Shown here: positions 1-13,066 of the stretch, piece after piece
Layout of the letters: each line of letters begins with the position of its first letter
Numbering within the stretch: position 1 is the stretch's first letter
Source of the DNA: Heterodera schachtii
Taxonomy: Eukaryota > Nematoda > Chromadorea > Rhabditida > Heteroderidae
Direction of reading: 5' to 3'
Length of the DNA stretch: 64,000 nt
Assembly (NCBI GenBank): GCA_023374025.1
Contig: SIJG01000238.1
Coordinates: forward strand, 1-64,000
Position numbers and translations under genes: made by a program
Notes under the pieces: generated by a model
Told to the model about the DNA's origin: nothing
Database searches by the model: none
The model's input: only the letters and a program-made list of their open reading frames with translations

Positions 1-2840
1 CCGAAAAATCCAAAATGAAAACTGAACTGAAACGAAACCCAACAGAATGTTTAGTATGAATTCAAATGTTCTAATAAAATTGAGTCAGTTTTATCTTTTA
101 TTGTGCTTACATTAAAATTAATTAAAAAACATCATGCAAGATCAATCACATGGAAAGATTGTGTAAGAATACAAAAATTAGAAATAAATAATATTGGTCG
201 TTAAAAGAACACTTAAAAAGATAAGCCTTTAATTATTTGAATTCTGTTTAATATACGACCGCACTCGAAAATTTTATTTTTTTGAATTAAAACGGTATTC
301 TAAACAAAAAAAGTAATTATTAAATTCTATAACCCATGCTGATAAATATAATATTTTACATTAAAAAAAAAGTATTAATAAATAGAAAATTTAATCAGCT
401 ATTCTTATCAAATCACAATCCTTAACAAGAGAACAAAAAATTTCACTCGATGAATGAGAAAATAAATTTTGGAATAAACTTAGCAATATAATTATTATTT
501 GTCAATATAATGATGAAAAATGATTATTAATATTTATTTTAAATAAGTTTAAAATCAAAATTATCATTTAAATTAAACAAAATTTAAAAAAATTAAATTC
601 GAATAGATTATTATAAAAAAATGAACATTCATAAATATTATAATAATATTCGACCGAACTAGTATTTTTTCAATTTACTATCATTAAAAAATAAACGAAA
701 GTGATTTAGATCGTAAAATTTTTATTTTCAAATTAAAATCAAAACTATATTTAATAATGAAATAAATATTAATTATACATAAATAAAACCAAATGGTTCT
801 GGATTTTTGATTTTTGCTATATTCGAGCTTTTGTCATGAGTTAAATGATTAGATGAAAGAAAAAAATTTGAATATTAAAAAGATGCTTTGAAAAGATAAT
901 ATAATAAAATAAATGAAACGCATATAAATCATCAAAGGAGAAAATTAATAATTTATTTCAATATATGTATTTTCATTAATAGTGATAGATATTAATATAA
1001 CTGATAGGATTATTTTACATAGTAAAAATCATAAAAACCTAAAAACTTTAATAATAAAAAATTACAAATATAAAATTACAAACTATTTAAATCAATGAAT
1101 GAATTAAATTTAAATTATTCACAATTTAGAAATTTGAGACAATTACAGTTACTCATAAAAAAAGACCAATGAATTAAAAATGACTATCTTTTCGAAAAAT
1201 AAAATAAATAATAACTTAGACACCCATAAATAATTTTAAAATATGTCAATTTAAATCAATCTCAATAAAATAATTACTTCAAAAATTTTAGAATCAATTA
1301 TAATTGAAGCAATTTCCGACAAATTAATTCAAAGCGATGAAGGATATAGATATTCTATTTTATATTACTTAATTAGCCAAAATGTAGCTACGAAATTAAA
1401 TTCAAAATGTTAAATAATATTTGCTTAAATCTTTTAAATAACTATAAAAGTATTATCGCATATGCGCTTTTATTTGGTTATTATTTTGTATATTTTATTG
1501 CTCCTTCGTAGTGAAAGTATCACTCACGTTCGTGAACCTCATAAGGATTTTTTTTTCAGTTTGCGAATGAGCTATATTTATTAGTGGATTTGTAAAAAAA
1601 AGTTTCATCTAATATATCTCTATAAACGTCAAATCATTATGATTTTGTTAGATTCTATTTCTAAGTAGGTTTTAATTAAATCTAAATATTATGTTGTCTT
1701 TTTATTCATAAGCATGCATCTTTCTGATTTTTTGCATAAATATTTTTATTTATAGTGATATCATTCATAAGTTTTAATGTAAAAAATATATTTAATTAAT
1801 TTTCATTAAAATACAAAATATATTTTGGTTTAAGGTTATTAATATCAAGAAATTCGAATCCTATGTTCAATGAATAAAAAAATTGCAAGATTAATTAAAT
1901 TATATATTAAAGTTCAAGCACAGATTTATTTTTAGAGTGAATGAATATCTGTTAGTTTTGTTGTGATTACTACAAACAACAAATTTTTTTATTTTTTTAT
2001 TTAAATTAAATTATTACAAAGTACATAAAATAAAATATGCCTTAAAGCCGAGATGTTGAATTCAAAAACTTCAAAAATACATTAATATTTTGAAAAAAAA
2101 AATATCACGATAAAAAATTATGCTGAATGAAATTTATTAATTTTTAAATTAAATAAAGTTTTATGAAATTAAACAATTATTATATGCGAGTATTTTTTTA
2201 AAGCTAATGAGTTCATAGAAATTTTATTAAATTCTGATAATGATTAATTTCTTAAAAATGGCTAATATACAAATATTCAAAAAAATAACGCAAAAAAGGA
2301 AAAACTTACTAGATAAATGAAACAATTTTGATTTAATAAATTTGCTCAAACGTAAACAAATGTTTGTTGAATTGGATAGTGCAAGAAATAAAGTTTGAAA
2401 CTATGAAAACGAGAATGATATCTTACAGATATTAATCTTTAAATACATATTTTCTAATTAAATATTAAATTTAAAAAAAGATTAGATATTGAGTAATAAA
2501 TGAATTAATCATTCACAACCTCCAAAATATCTTTTACAAAAAAGTGGTGAAATATTGATATACCATAATGAATACAAAAAATATTATTTATATACAAAAA
2601 AAAATTACTTTGATTTCTATGATTTTAAGGTTGTAAAAATAATTGCAGTAATTAATAAAACGTTGATTAACATAAATTTTATTTTGACAGATTTGGAAAA
2701 ACAAAAATTTATTACTTATTTAGCAAAGAAAATATTAATATGACTAAAAAAGTTATATATTTGTAATAATATACTATTTTTTAAATAACCTTTTTAATAT
2801 CCGACTAAAAATTGAAAAAAATAGTAATAAATCAATTAAC
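1..2840. other. AT-rich stretch, no recognisable gene
   Basis: A-rich on the plus strand with stops frequent in all frames. One small exon-like pattern is visible near 1555-1590: a T-run ending in TTTTCAG, about 32 bases starting TTTGCGAATGAGC, then GTAAAAA. The only longer plus-strand frame nearby (2555-2743) is made almost entirely of AT-rich codons and shows no protein-like features. I see no repeat with clear ends here. Confidence 0.6.
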
Positions 2841-5800
2841 ATGAAAATCCAAAAAGTGTTTCCACATCCAACTGCGATTGGCAAGCTACATTACCATGTT
2901 CGAGAGTCAAAAATGAAAGCCCGTAATGAAAATTATAGTGAGAATTAAGTGAAGAAATTTAAAATGAAGAAATGTTAAAATTAATTAGAATTAAATACAC
3001 TCATAAAAATAACTAATTATTAGTAATAATTCTATTGTTCCAGTTATTATGCAAAAACAAAAAATTCATGAAATAATTTTAACTGTAAAAAAATTAGTTT
3101 ACTTATGATGGGAAAACCAAACCCTCCGAATATAAATACCTAATGTATTTAAAAAATAATTCGTTAAAATTTTCTCTGTAATCTACTATGAAATGCAAAA
3201 ATAGAAAATTAATTAATTAAAGAATAATTTAGATCCTATAAAAAATTAATTGATTTATGAAAATAATTAACAATTAATTTTGAAGCGCATATGAATTTTC
3301 ACAATCCAAATTCAAATCAAAAATGTAAATGTTTTTAAAAGTAATAAAAATAAAATATAATTAAACATTCATATAAAGTTAACTTTCAAACCATAAGTAT
3401 ATCCTTATTTGTCTTAGAAAAATATAAAATGTCCTCATCTCGTTACGAACTGCATACAAAGGCTCTGGACATTGCAAGCCGAATAATTCATTAATTAATT
3501 TAACAATAATGGCATTAAATATATAAAGTTTCTTAAAAAGCAACAATTACAATATCTTACCAATAGAATTACTAATTATTATATAAAATAAAAAGGTTAA
3601 CTATAATGATAAATAAGAACAAAAAACGCTTAAGCAAAATTCGTTAGAAAATTAATACAAATTTGAAATTAAAGATGCTGAAGTCATTCATTATTTGGCG
3701 AAAGAATGAAAAATTAATGAGTTTTTATTTTTGAAAATAACAGTAATAATCTTAAAAATAAACATTTTTGAAAAGAAATTTATTTACCGGCTTTTTGCAG
3801 ACGTAAGTATCCAGTATATTTTAATTTAAAACTAAAAATGACATAGGATTAAAAATTATTAAATCGATAGGCACCTAAAGAAAAACTGAATTATGAAAGA
3901 TTAAATAAATATAATCGAAAGTAAATTCATCAATTTTTGAATAAGCAATGTAGTTGAAAAATATTAAAAAAAGTTTTCAAATGACAATTAAAAAAATACC
4001 TTAAAAATATTTTAAAGAAATTTTAATTATTATAAAAAAATTTTTGAGAAAGACAGCACTTTAACTTATTAATAAATAAAAAGAGAAGTTTTAGTCGATA
4101 AGTAAAAAGAAATTAAAATATATTACATAATCTTAAAGGCATTTATTTTTCAAAAAATAGTGAATTTTTTTTGAAAAATTTATTTATCAAACCTTTTTGA
4201 ATTAATGCCTTAATGAAAATCAAACTATAAAGAAAAATATTTTAAATGTTATAAATTTTTATGTTTTTTTCTTATTATCAAAAAAAATTTCTTCCGATCT
4301 AAACAATTAAATAAATTAGCAATAAAAATAAAGTTATATTAAAAGACAACATTTAAAATGTTACATTTATTTTTCATTTCATCATGAACATAATATTTTA
4401 AACAATTAACTCTGCTAAAAATAAATTAAATTATAAATGATAACCTTTATCTAAAATGAAATTTTTTTAATATATAAATTCTCAAAAATTGATAATAATA
4501 ATAAAAAAAAATAATAATATAATAAAATTTTATAACATTAAGAGAAAAGAAAATTTAAAATATGAGATTCAATAAGTTTAAATTAACCAACAAATGCATC
4601 AAATTACAAAATCTTTTAAATTTAAAAAATAAAGTTTTAAATTTAGCTTTTGAATGAGAGAATATAATAAATTCAATTTAAATACTTTTATCATAATAAT
4701 TATATTTTGAAAAAAAACAAATTAAAAAATCAAGTTTAAAAATTAATATATTAAAAATCATTTTGTTCATGCCCACTCAAATTTTCAAAGTGTGGAATAT
4801 GAACAAGAGGTCGATTATTTCAATAAATATTTAAATTTCAATAAATTCTATTACTGTATATTAAAATTAAAAAATATGAATAGGCATAATAATTATTATA
4901 GTGTCAATTAAATTGATATAAATTTATAAAAAAAATTTAAATCTTTCCATATAGTTAAAATTAATCTAGTAGCAAATTTTATTTATGCGAAAACAAAATA
5001 ATAACTTCGAGAAATTAATAAAAAAAGAAAACATAAATAAATATATTTCCTTTTTATAAAATACACTATCAAATAAAAAATATAAAAAAACAAGTCAATT
5101 TAATTGCCTTAATAAATTTATTTAAAAATCGGATAATATTCAAAAAAAAATTAAAAAACAAAAAACATTATTTAATAATAACGGCGACCTAAACTATTTT
5201 GCTTTTTCACTCACTCAATTAAATGAAAATATTTATTTAAAAAATTGAATTCCATAAGAATTATTCATTTAACCGAAAAAGAAAAGTAAAGAAATATTTA
5301 TTCATCCATATGCGTATAGACAAAAAATAATAATTTTCATTTTAATTTTGTTTAAAACAAAGAAGAATAAAGTAGAAAAATACATATATTGCTAATTTCA
5401 AATCCAATAAATCTAGATGTTGTCGCCGGAAAAGAATTTTTGGTCTTTATGCTGGAAAATTCAACAGAATTTTTACACGTTCTAAGAGAATATTTATGCA
5501 AAATTTTTACTGTTTTGGCAAATAAATTAAATAAATCAAAATATTTTTACATTTATTAAAATAAGCAAAATGTGTGTTGGCTGTTACGTTCTGGGATATG
5601 GACATACGATAGTAGCCATCAAGGTAAATGAAAAATAAAATTTATTAACTCTGTCTCTAGAATTCTGATAAAATCAAAATTGTTAAAGAGCATTTACAAA
5701 GCCATTTAAAAAATTATATATTAAATATAAGTCGATTGATACAAATATATTTACAGCTAATTTAATTAGACAACCATTAAAATATAACTAATGAGTATAA

Positions 5801-7680
5801 TTATTTTAATAACATATAAATATACAACTAGCACTAACATTAAAATTAGGAATTTGAACTTTTAGATAATAATCAATGAGATTTTTAGTCGATTTAATTG
5901 TATTAATTAATTTTATTCAGCTTTTCTACATTTATCAAAAATAAACGTCAAAGGTATCGATGAAAAGAATTTTAGACATTGCAAATAAATATAACTTCAT
6001 CAAAATAAATTGTAGAGTGCAAACAAATTCAACAAAAAATAATTATAATAGAATTTTAATTGTAATCAAATTAAAGATGCACAGATTAATTAAAAATTAA
6101 AAGTGCGAAAAACTGCAAAAAAACAAAAACAAAAAATATCTTTTGGTGTTTATACTCAATGATATTCTTTTATGCAAAACGATGCGGAATGATAAAAAGC
6201 AAGAAATAATAAAACAGTATATATAATTTTTTTAGTTTCATTTTGGCATTACTTATGAATTAAAAATAAAAGATGTATTTCGCTGTATTCGAAGAATGAA
6301 GCCTATGAAAATCTGAAACATTATTATTTGAATGCTTTCACACCGATTATGCAATTGTAAAAATGATGTTATTCATGATTGTTAAATATTGTCAGAATAT
6401 AAAAAATAATAGAAATTTCAACATAAATTTAAAAAAACCACAATTTTTAACTGATGTATCTCTTAAATAAGAAAAAATAAATAAGAATAAGCTATAAATA
6501 TTGAAGAAATTATTATATAAAAATTAATGACCAAAAAATAAACACTAAATATTAATTCATAATTGAAAAATTTTTCTAAATGAAATTCTGTAGAATTTTA
6601 ATGGAAAATAAAAATTTTAATACAAATATTATTATAAAAATTTTTAAAATTTAAATTGGAATGAATTTTAAATCTTATTAAAATAAAATTTTCAGATGTG
6701 AGAAAATTCCGCAAAACCTTTTACAAAAATTATTAAATAAGTTCAGTTAAAGAAAAAAAAAATTGAATAAAATGTTGTTCCAAAAAGAATGTAGATCATT
6801 TTGTAGTACAGCGGTTAAAATTATTAAAATTAATTGATTGTTCTACCAAATAACTAATAATAGCGTATCGTAGTATTTTTTTATATTTTGCTATAATTTG
6901 TTATGTTTTTAAATAAAATTTACTTTTGCCTTTTTGGCAACAATATTTTGGGCCAAAATTGAATCCAGAATAGTCTCAACGTGTTTCGTGCGAACAAACA
7001 GAGAGAAGACCCAATCACGAACTCATTAAAATTGATGAAATGTTTACATGGCCAAAAATTCATGATAAAAGAGTTTAATTTTGCAATTTGTATCTGAACA
7101 GATGAGTTTTGATAAAATATAAATTAATGTATGAAACGGAAAAATTATAAATAAAATTGTTGTTCCTTAAATATATATTTAAAATTTAGTTAGCAAAACT
7201 AATAAACAAATCAGTTAAAACATAAATATTTCACAAAGCATAATAAAAGTTGATTGAATGGCCAAAACTTAAAAATGAATAAAGAAAATTGAGAGTTTAA
7301 GAAGATTAATTATCTCGATTTTATTTTCCAAATGAATATTCTAATTAAATTTAATTAAAAAACTAAGAAATAATTTGAATATTCTCATTTATAAAAAATA
7401 ATTAATAAATTTAACTAACATTTTAATGAATGGATTTAATTTAATAAGTAAAAAAATGAATGAGCGAACCGCCAAAGCTTTTCCCAAAGTTCAAAGCATG
7501 ATAATAATTATAAAAAAACATGAGAAAAACAATGATTGTTAAATTAAATTATATTAATTATTAATTATCTACAAAAATTGTTAATGAAAATTTTCAACAT
7601 AATTTTATTTTTATTTAAAATTTTAGTTAGAATTATTATTTTTTCATGCTAATAGCACTTTTGTCCTTTATTAGCATGTA
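2841..7680. other. AT-rich stretch with exon-like GC islands
   Basis: Islands with more GC than the background read open for 20-60 codons. On the plus strand: 2841-2948 (starts MKIQKVFPHPTAIGKLHYH), 3429-3494 (MSSSRYELHTKALDIASR), 5400-5560 followed by 5570-5640, 6974-7078 (ends FTWPKIHDKRV) and 7456-7500 (MNERTAKAFPKVQS). The same islands also read open on the minus strand, for example about 3575 down to 3383 (contains GLQCPEPLYAVRNEM) and about 2970 down to 2850. Fewer stops are expected wherever GC is higher, so neither strand nor function can be assigned. They may be exons of a gene with long introns or relics of older genes. A 10-bp-stem hairpin (CATGCTAATA with its complement) lies at 7645-7678. 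Confidence 0.3.
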
Positions 7681-9436
7681 AAATTTCATTTTTGATGGCT
7701 TTTTTATATGACATAGCACCAACTAAAATATGCAATGTTTACTGTCAACAAAAGAAAATAGCATTAAAACGCATTGTTTGCCTGTTGTTAATAAGCAAAT
7801 CACCGCTATAGCTGACATTAAATGACACATATAATGAATTAATTTACGACAAATTTTTTGTTTATAAAATGTTTGAAAAGAAACAATCTATAACCAAAAT
7901 AATTGAGTTTTGTTTTTATGGCCACTGCATACTATAAAATTAATGCATATGTAGTACTTTTAAAATTTAATAACAGGAAACAAATGCTAGCAATAAAACA
8001 AATAATACATTTTAAAAATATTTAATCATGTGCTAATATATTAAATTTTCATTTCTTAATAACAGTTTTAAATTTTAAAATTTGGAAAATGATAACTTAA
8101 ACTTAAAGCAGTCTTAGAAAATGTAATAAAAGTTATACAAATTGCTATATTAGATAAGAAAATTTAAATTACTAAATATTAGATATTACATTAAAAGTTT
8201 TTTTAATAGAAAAAATTACAAGAAAAAAATTTCTAAGTTTTTCAGCGAAAAAAAAACTATATAAAAGAAGCTGCTGAAAATTTTTTTTTTAATTATAATA
8301 TTTTTTTGAAAACTTGTAAAGTTTTTTTTAGAAAAACTCACCATAATCAAAACGCTGAACAAACCGTAGTACGAAAAGAAAAATTTAAATTCATCAAATT
8401 TAAAAAAAATTGAGATTTGCATTGGTTAAAATTTATTGGTTGATTTTTACGTAAAACAGAAGTTATGACTAATCAATTAATGAGATAAATAGGATTGAAA
8501 TCCGTTAGAATTATGTTGATTAATAAAATTTTTGCAAATTAAAAGAAATATTTGCTATAAGGGAAAATTATAGAAAAAATCAAAATTTCGAATAAGTAAA
8601 AGATTTTTTGATATGTTTCACAATTAATCTTTTCAACCATCTATTATTTTGCTCTCAAATTGGGCTAACAGAATAAATAGTTTCAAGACTTTATTTTAGA
8701 AACGTAAGAAAAACTGTAAGAAATACTTAATTGAAAGTGAAATTTTGATTAAAAATAGAAAGATGATTACTGTTTGAGAAATATTGATAATTTATTTATT
8801 AAAAATTTTGAAAAACTAAAAACTAAAAAATTGTAAATTATTTTTATTGTCAGTAAATTATAAAAATTAAAATGAGGAAATTTTTTGAAGAAACCGGAAA
8901 ATCATATTCATGGAATTATTTTCACATATAATTTTATCATTTATTAAAAACAAAATATGAAAATGTTAATTGATATTATAATCACACATAATAAGTTAAT
9001 TAATAATACTAAAATCAATGTGGTTAAATTATACGGTGGTGAACCTTCAGAGAAAAAGTAAAATATTTGGTATAAAAAATTTAAAAAAGTGCCGAAAAAC
9101 TTTTTCCGCACACCGTATAATTAATAAATATATAAAACAAAATATATTTGAAAATTTTAAGTAAATTAAGATAGAGCATAGAGCAAAGAAACAAAACAAT
9201 TCTAATTTGGTACGTAACACGAGTTCAATTACCTTAAAAATTTTGAAAATTTCCGCCCTTTTTTATTTCTTTTCTTTGCTCCATGAATATTGATTATTGG
9301 TTTGCCATTCAACGACGTAACAAAAAAGTGGGGCAAAATTCATTTTTAATAATTTAAAAGCAATCAAATAATTAATTTTCAAATTGCTAAAAAACTTAAA
9401 AACAATTTTTTTATAAATACAAAAATCTACTCAAAG
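7681..9436. other. AT-rich stretch, no recognisable gene
   Basis: Low-complexity AT-rich DNA. The minus-strand frame at 8216-8422 consists mostly of Phe, Lys and Ser codons from T- and A-runs and does not look like a protein. No inverted or tandem repeat of note was seen before the foldback element that starts at 9446. Confidence 0.6.
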
Positions 9437-9445
9437 AAATTGTAT

Positions 9446-9844
9446 CGTGTTGGGTCGAAGGACAAAAAGTGCAAATTTGGCGAACGACAAAAAGTGCAAA
9501 ATTTGCTAAGTTTTTGACTAAATCCACTCATAACTTTTCTCAGACGCAACCAAATTGTACAATTTTGGTATCATACGATAGCCCTAAGAGTTCTCTATTA
9601 GCCTGCCAAATTTTAAAAAATTTTATTAAGTTTTTACAAAAGTTCTAGCCAAAAAATGAAAAATTTGTCATAACTTTTGAAAAACTTAATAAAATTTTTT
9701 AAAATTTGGCAGGCTAATAGAGAACTCTTAGGGCTATCGTATGATACCAAAATTGTACAATTTGGTTGCGTCTGAGAAAAGTTATGAGTGGATTTATTCA
9801 AAAACTTAGCAAATTTTGCACTTTTTGTCATTCGACCTAGCACC
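9446..9844. mobile_element. Foldback element FB-1 (MULE-like, non-autonomous)
   Basis: A 399-bp element made of two long inverted arms (about 165-190 bp, nearly identical) around a loop of about 45 bp near 9637-9680. The left end reads CGTGTTGGGTCGAAG; the right end, read on the minus strand, is GGTGCTAGGTCGAATG. The flanks carry a 9-bp target duplication with one mismatch (AAATTGTAT at 9437-9445, AAATTATAT at 9845-9853). The left arm holds two tandem copies of a unit containing GACAAAAAGTGCAAA, the right arm one. Inside the arms is a module with GGTATCATACGATAGCC and TCTCTATTAGCCTGCC that recurs in other elements of this window. It codes for nothing; the 99-codon minus-strand frame across it is a by-product of the inverted repeat. 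The 9-bp duplication points to the Mutator superfamily. Confidence 0.85.
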
Positions 9845-9981
9845 AAATTATATTGTCTATTTAGTAAATTAGAAAATAATTTGCATTTAAAGAAGTTAAG
9901 ATAAAATTCTTTTAAATGCATGACCGTTGACAAAATAAATGAATTATGAAAAAAAATAAAAAAATTAAAAATAAAGATATA

Positions 9982-10370
9982 CCGTATATGCTCTAATTAA
10001 GGCCCCCCCTAACGAAAATTTGTATTTCGTCTGTATAGTTTTAGCACAGTCACTGAACAGTCAGTACACTGACTCGCTCTGACTTCACTGTCTGTCACTG
10101 TGGGAGGGGAGAGACAGACACACGAAGTGAGGCAAAGACGCAGAAAAGACGCGGGACTTTGCAACGCACACAGGGAAGCGAAACCCGCTTTTCTTTTCTC
10201 TGTATGCGCGCACAGTCCATTGCAATTCCCGCGTTTCCCGCGTCTTTTCTGCGTCTTTGCCTCTCTTCGTGTGCGAGTCAGTGTACTGACTGTTCAGTGA
10301 CTGTGCTAAAACTATACAGACGAAATACAAATTTTCGTTAGGGGGGGGGCCTTAATTAGAGCATATACGG
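9982..10370. mobile_element. 389-bp MITE with long terminal inverted repeats, TA target
   Basis: The left end CCGTATATGCTCTAATTAAGG and the right end match as inverted repeats for about 100 bp, including the stretch around TTAGCACAGTCACTGAACAG. The element is flanked by TA on both sides (9980-9981 and 10371-10372), the target used by Tc1/mariner-type transposases, so a non-autonomous member of that superfamily is the likely call. The interior is much richer in GC than the surroundings and holds repeated CAAAGACGCAGAAAAGACGCG-like stretches in inverted orientation. Overlapping frames on both strands (10085-10341) are by-products of the GC-rich interior. The G/C runs of the two arms differ in length (7 C on the left, 9 G on the right). 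Confidence 0.85.
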
Positions 10371-10372
10371 TA

Positions 10373-12253
10373 AATGAAATAATAAACATTTAAAATTAAC
10401 ATATTTTGACATAATTTTTATTACATAAATATATACAAATAATAATGAAGAAAAAACAATTAATTTTATTAAAAAATATGTAAATATGAAGGAAGAACTA
10501 TCAGAGATGAATCAATAGTTACCTTGAATGTTAAAGTATCAAAAAACAAGAAATAACTTAAAAATAAAGACCAAAGGTGAAATAAACAAAACACATTTAT
10601 TAAATAAAATAAATAATTAATAAATGCTTGTTTCTCTAGTGAAATTTTAAGCAACTCATAACGAAATCGCAAAAAACTGCATGGATCAATGTAGACGTGA
10701 ACGAGAGTAAAGTATATAAATTTTCCATTAAATATAAGAACATAGGAAGATCATAAAAAATTAACGCAACGTGAGTTTTTTTTTACTTAAGATTATAATT
10801 AAAGAAATAGTTATAAATAATTATATTAAAAGGAAAATCAAATTATTTAAAAGTTTTATTAAGAAATTATAAAAACAATGATAAACCAACTATTAACAAA
10901 TTATTAAACCAAACTAAAAAACAAAAATTCTATAAACATAATAAGTAACCATTATATTATCAAAATTAATTTTGGAAATATTTGGCTATGAGGCCAAACA
11001 TTGCCGATAAGCTTCCAAAATTTGGAATTGGTAGCGGTACAGTTTTCAATTTTACACTATAAATAACAGAGACTGACATTTGAAACAAGTACATAAAATT
11101 ATATAAATACTTAATGTATAATATTTTTTATTAATTTATATAAATCCATAAAATTTTAAATTTGGCGGATGGAGTTATAAGAAAGCGTCAGCCTACAATA
11201 AAATGGATAGATTAATACAATTCAAAAAGGTATTTTTGTAAGCTTTCATCAATTAAAGAAAAAAAAAAATTAAATAATGAAATAATTAAAAATTTCAATC
11301 AGATACTATAACGGAGATTTATACATATGAAATAATTCTTAATTTTATTCTAATTGAAATTATTTAGAAATTAAGATGAAGAAATAATCAAATGTAAATT
11401 CAAAATCAGTCTCTCATGGCTGTTTCCCCAATTACAAAATTTCTCTCACGGTTGTTTAAAAAAAAATGCTTATCATCAGCAATTTAAATATAATCCATTA
11501 CAATCTTTATAATTATTACCGAATTTCTGGATCAGTCTTGGTCATTGTCAGCTACAGAATTGCTTCTAATTTTCTTAAAGCATTAAGACCAAGTAAGTGA
11601 TCAGCAGCTATTTGAAAATTAGAAAATAAATACAAAAAGTGATCAGGAATGCATTGCCAAAATAAATTAATTAATTAAAAAAGCGACCAGCAGCAAATTA
11701 AAGAATTAGAAAAATGATTAAAATTTGATGGAAAATATTGTTTGGCATAGATGCGGAGCGAGAATTTTGGAAATCTCATATATAAAAAAGAAATCAAATT
11801 TACACTTTGTTTAATATTAATTGAAATAATTTAATATACATCATTAAAATTATTAAGCTTTTATTTTAAAATTTAAAACAATAAATTGTAAAATTATTTT
11901 ATTGAATACATAAATAAATGCGAAAAATGCTAACTAAATGATTTTTCAAACAACAGCAATCGTTAATCAAATTTTTCGTTCGTGATTTTTTTAAAACGCT
12001 AATCTGGTGATTTGTTGGAAAAAAATTAATTTTTATTTCTTCCTGAAGAAGTTTGCTTTTATAAAAACCCCACTTAAAATTATATACATTCCAATCAAGA
12101 TTTTGTATTAACTAAATCAACAAAAATAATTTCATTTTAAAACAATAAATTTTTAATTTACCAAAAATTCAAACTATTTCGTGAATAAAAGTAACCAAAA
12201 TTCGAAAAAAGATTTTAGCTCTTACATTCGTCAATTTCTTTTTGATTGCATCA
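10373..12253. other. AT-rich stretch with exon-like islands
   Basis: Mostly AT-rich. Plus-strand islands read like short protein pieces: 10988-11062 (starts MRPNIADKLPKFGIGSG), 11160-11235 (contains FGGWSYKKASAYNKMD), 11418-11487 (MAVSPITKFLSRLFKK), 11466-11600 (contains YRISGSVLVIVSYRIASN, ending at a GTAAGT donor-like site) and 11750-11840. They lie in different frames. Between 11590 and 11720 a diverged unit containing AAGTGATCAGCAGC is repeated two to three times. No family is recognised; they could be exons or an old pseudogene. Confidence 0.25.
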
Positions 12254-13066
12254 GATCATTCGGCTCACGGACAATCCGACAGTGGACAATCCGACAGTTG
12301 TACAATCCGACAGTGAGGACAATCCGACAGAAGTGGACAATCGGACAGTGGACAATCCGACAGTAAATTTAAATTTAAAAATATTTTCTAGTCATCAGAA
12401 CGGATTATTTCTTAAAAATATGTCAATCAAATCAATTTAGCTTAAACTTGTTATTAAATTAAAAAAGTTAGTTTGGTATGCTAGTAACAAAAGTACAATA
12501 AAATAAAAAATATAAGATAAATTTTGAGTGATCCATACAACCATAAATAAATAATTATGCAAAAGTAAATTTGGAGAGGACCCATAAAACCAAAGTGATG
12601 AGAAATGAGAGTGATTTTTGCTGATAAAAATGTTTGCCAAAAGTCTTGACCATTCCGTTTACCTATTCAAATTATTCATTCATTTCGTCCAAATGGATTC
12701 GTCGTCTTCAGAAGAAGGAGAAATTCATGAACCCATTCCACAAATCCAAGCAGTCCAACCCAATCCACAAATCCCACCTCTGCTACCAAAAAAGTCCAAA
12801 CATTGGCCCATTTAAACACATTATTTTTGACGGATAACCAAGAGGGTCATGACACCAAATTCTCGTGAAAAGCCTCATAAGCTTGGCATTTACATAAAAT
12901 TGATTTGTTTGAGATATTTTTAGGAAATAATCCGTTCTGATGACTAGAAAATTTTTTTTAATTTAAATTTACTGTCGGATTGTCCTCACTGTCGGATTGT
13001 CCTCACTGTCGGATTGTCCTCACTGTCGGATTGTCCACTGTCGGATTGTCCAGTCACGGATCATTC
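12254..13066 (+). mobile_element. MULE deletion derivative with repeat-array ends
   Basis: The element (12262-13058, 797 bp) is flanked by the direct repeat GATCATTC (12254-12261 and 13059-13066). Both ends are arrays of the unit GGACAATCCGACAGTG in inverted orientation: about six copies on the left (12269-12363) and five on the right (12970-13050). Inside each array lies an inverted pair containing TAGTCATCAGAACGGA. The right end read inward is CGTGACTGGAC; the left end GGCTCACGGAC is an imperfect match. The middle carries two fragments of the same transposase that is broken at 25.7-26.9 kb, which shows that this is an internally deleted copy of that family. Confidence 0.85.
12693..12897 (+). 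pseudogene. Remnant of MULE transposase (N- and C-terminal pieces)
   Basis: An open frame starting at 12693 begins MDSSSSEEGEIHEP and closely matches the minus-strand start MHSTSSEEREIHEP at 26879. It stops at 12815. From about 12825 to 12897 the nucleotide sequence resumes similarity, through frameshifts, to the C-terminal part of the 26-kb copy (NQEGH, then KSLISLAFT). The FLYWCH finger and catalytic region that should lie between them are missing. This remnant cannot encode a working transposase; it serves to identify the family of the surrounding element. Confidence 0.75.

Noticed and set aside
9634..9933. 99-codon minus-strand frame
   Set aside because: It lies across one arm of a perfect foldback element; the inverted repeat and duplication explain the sequence.
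10085..10341. Three overlapping frames of 60-81 codons
   Set aside because: They lie inside the 389-bp MITE and use its inverted GC-rich interior.
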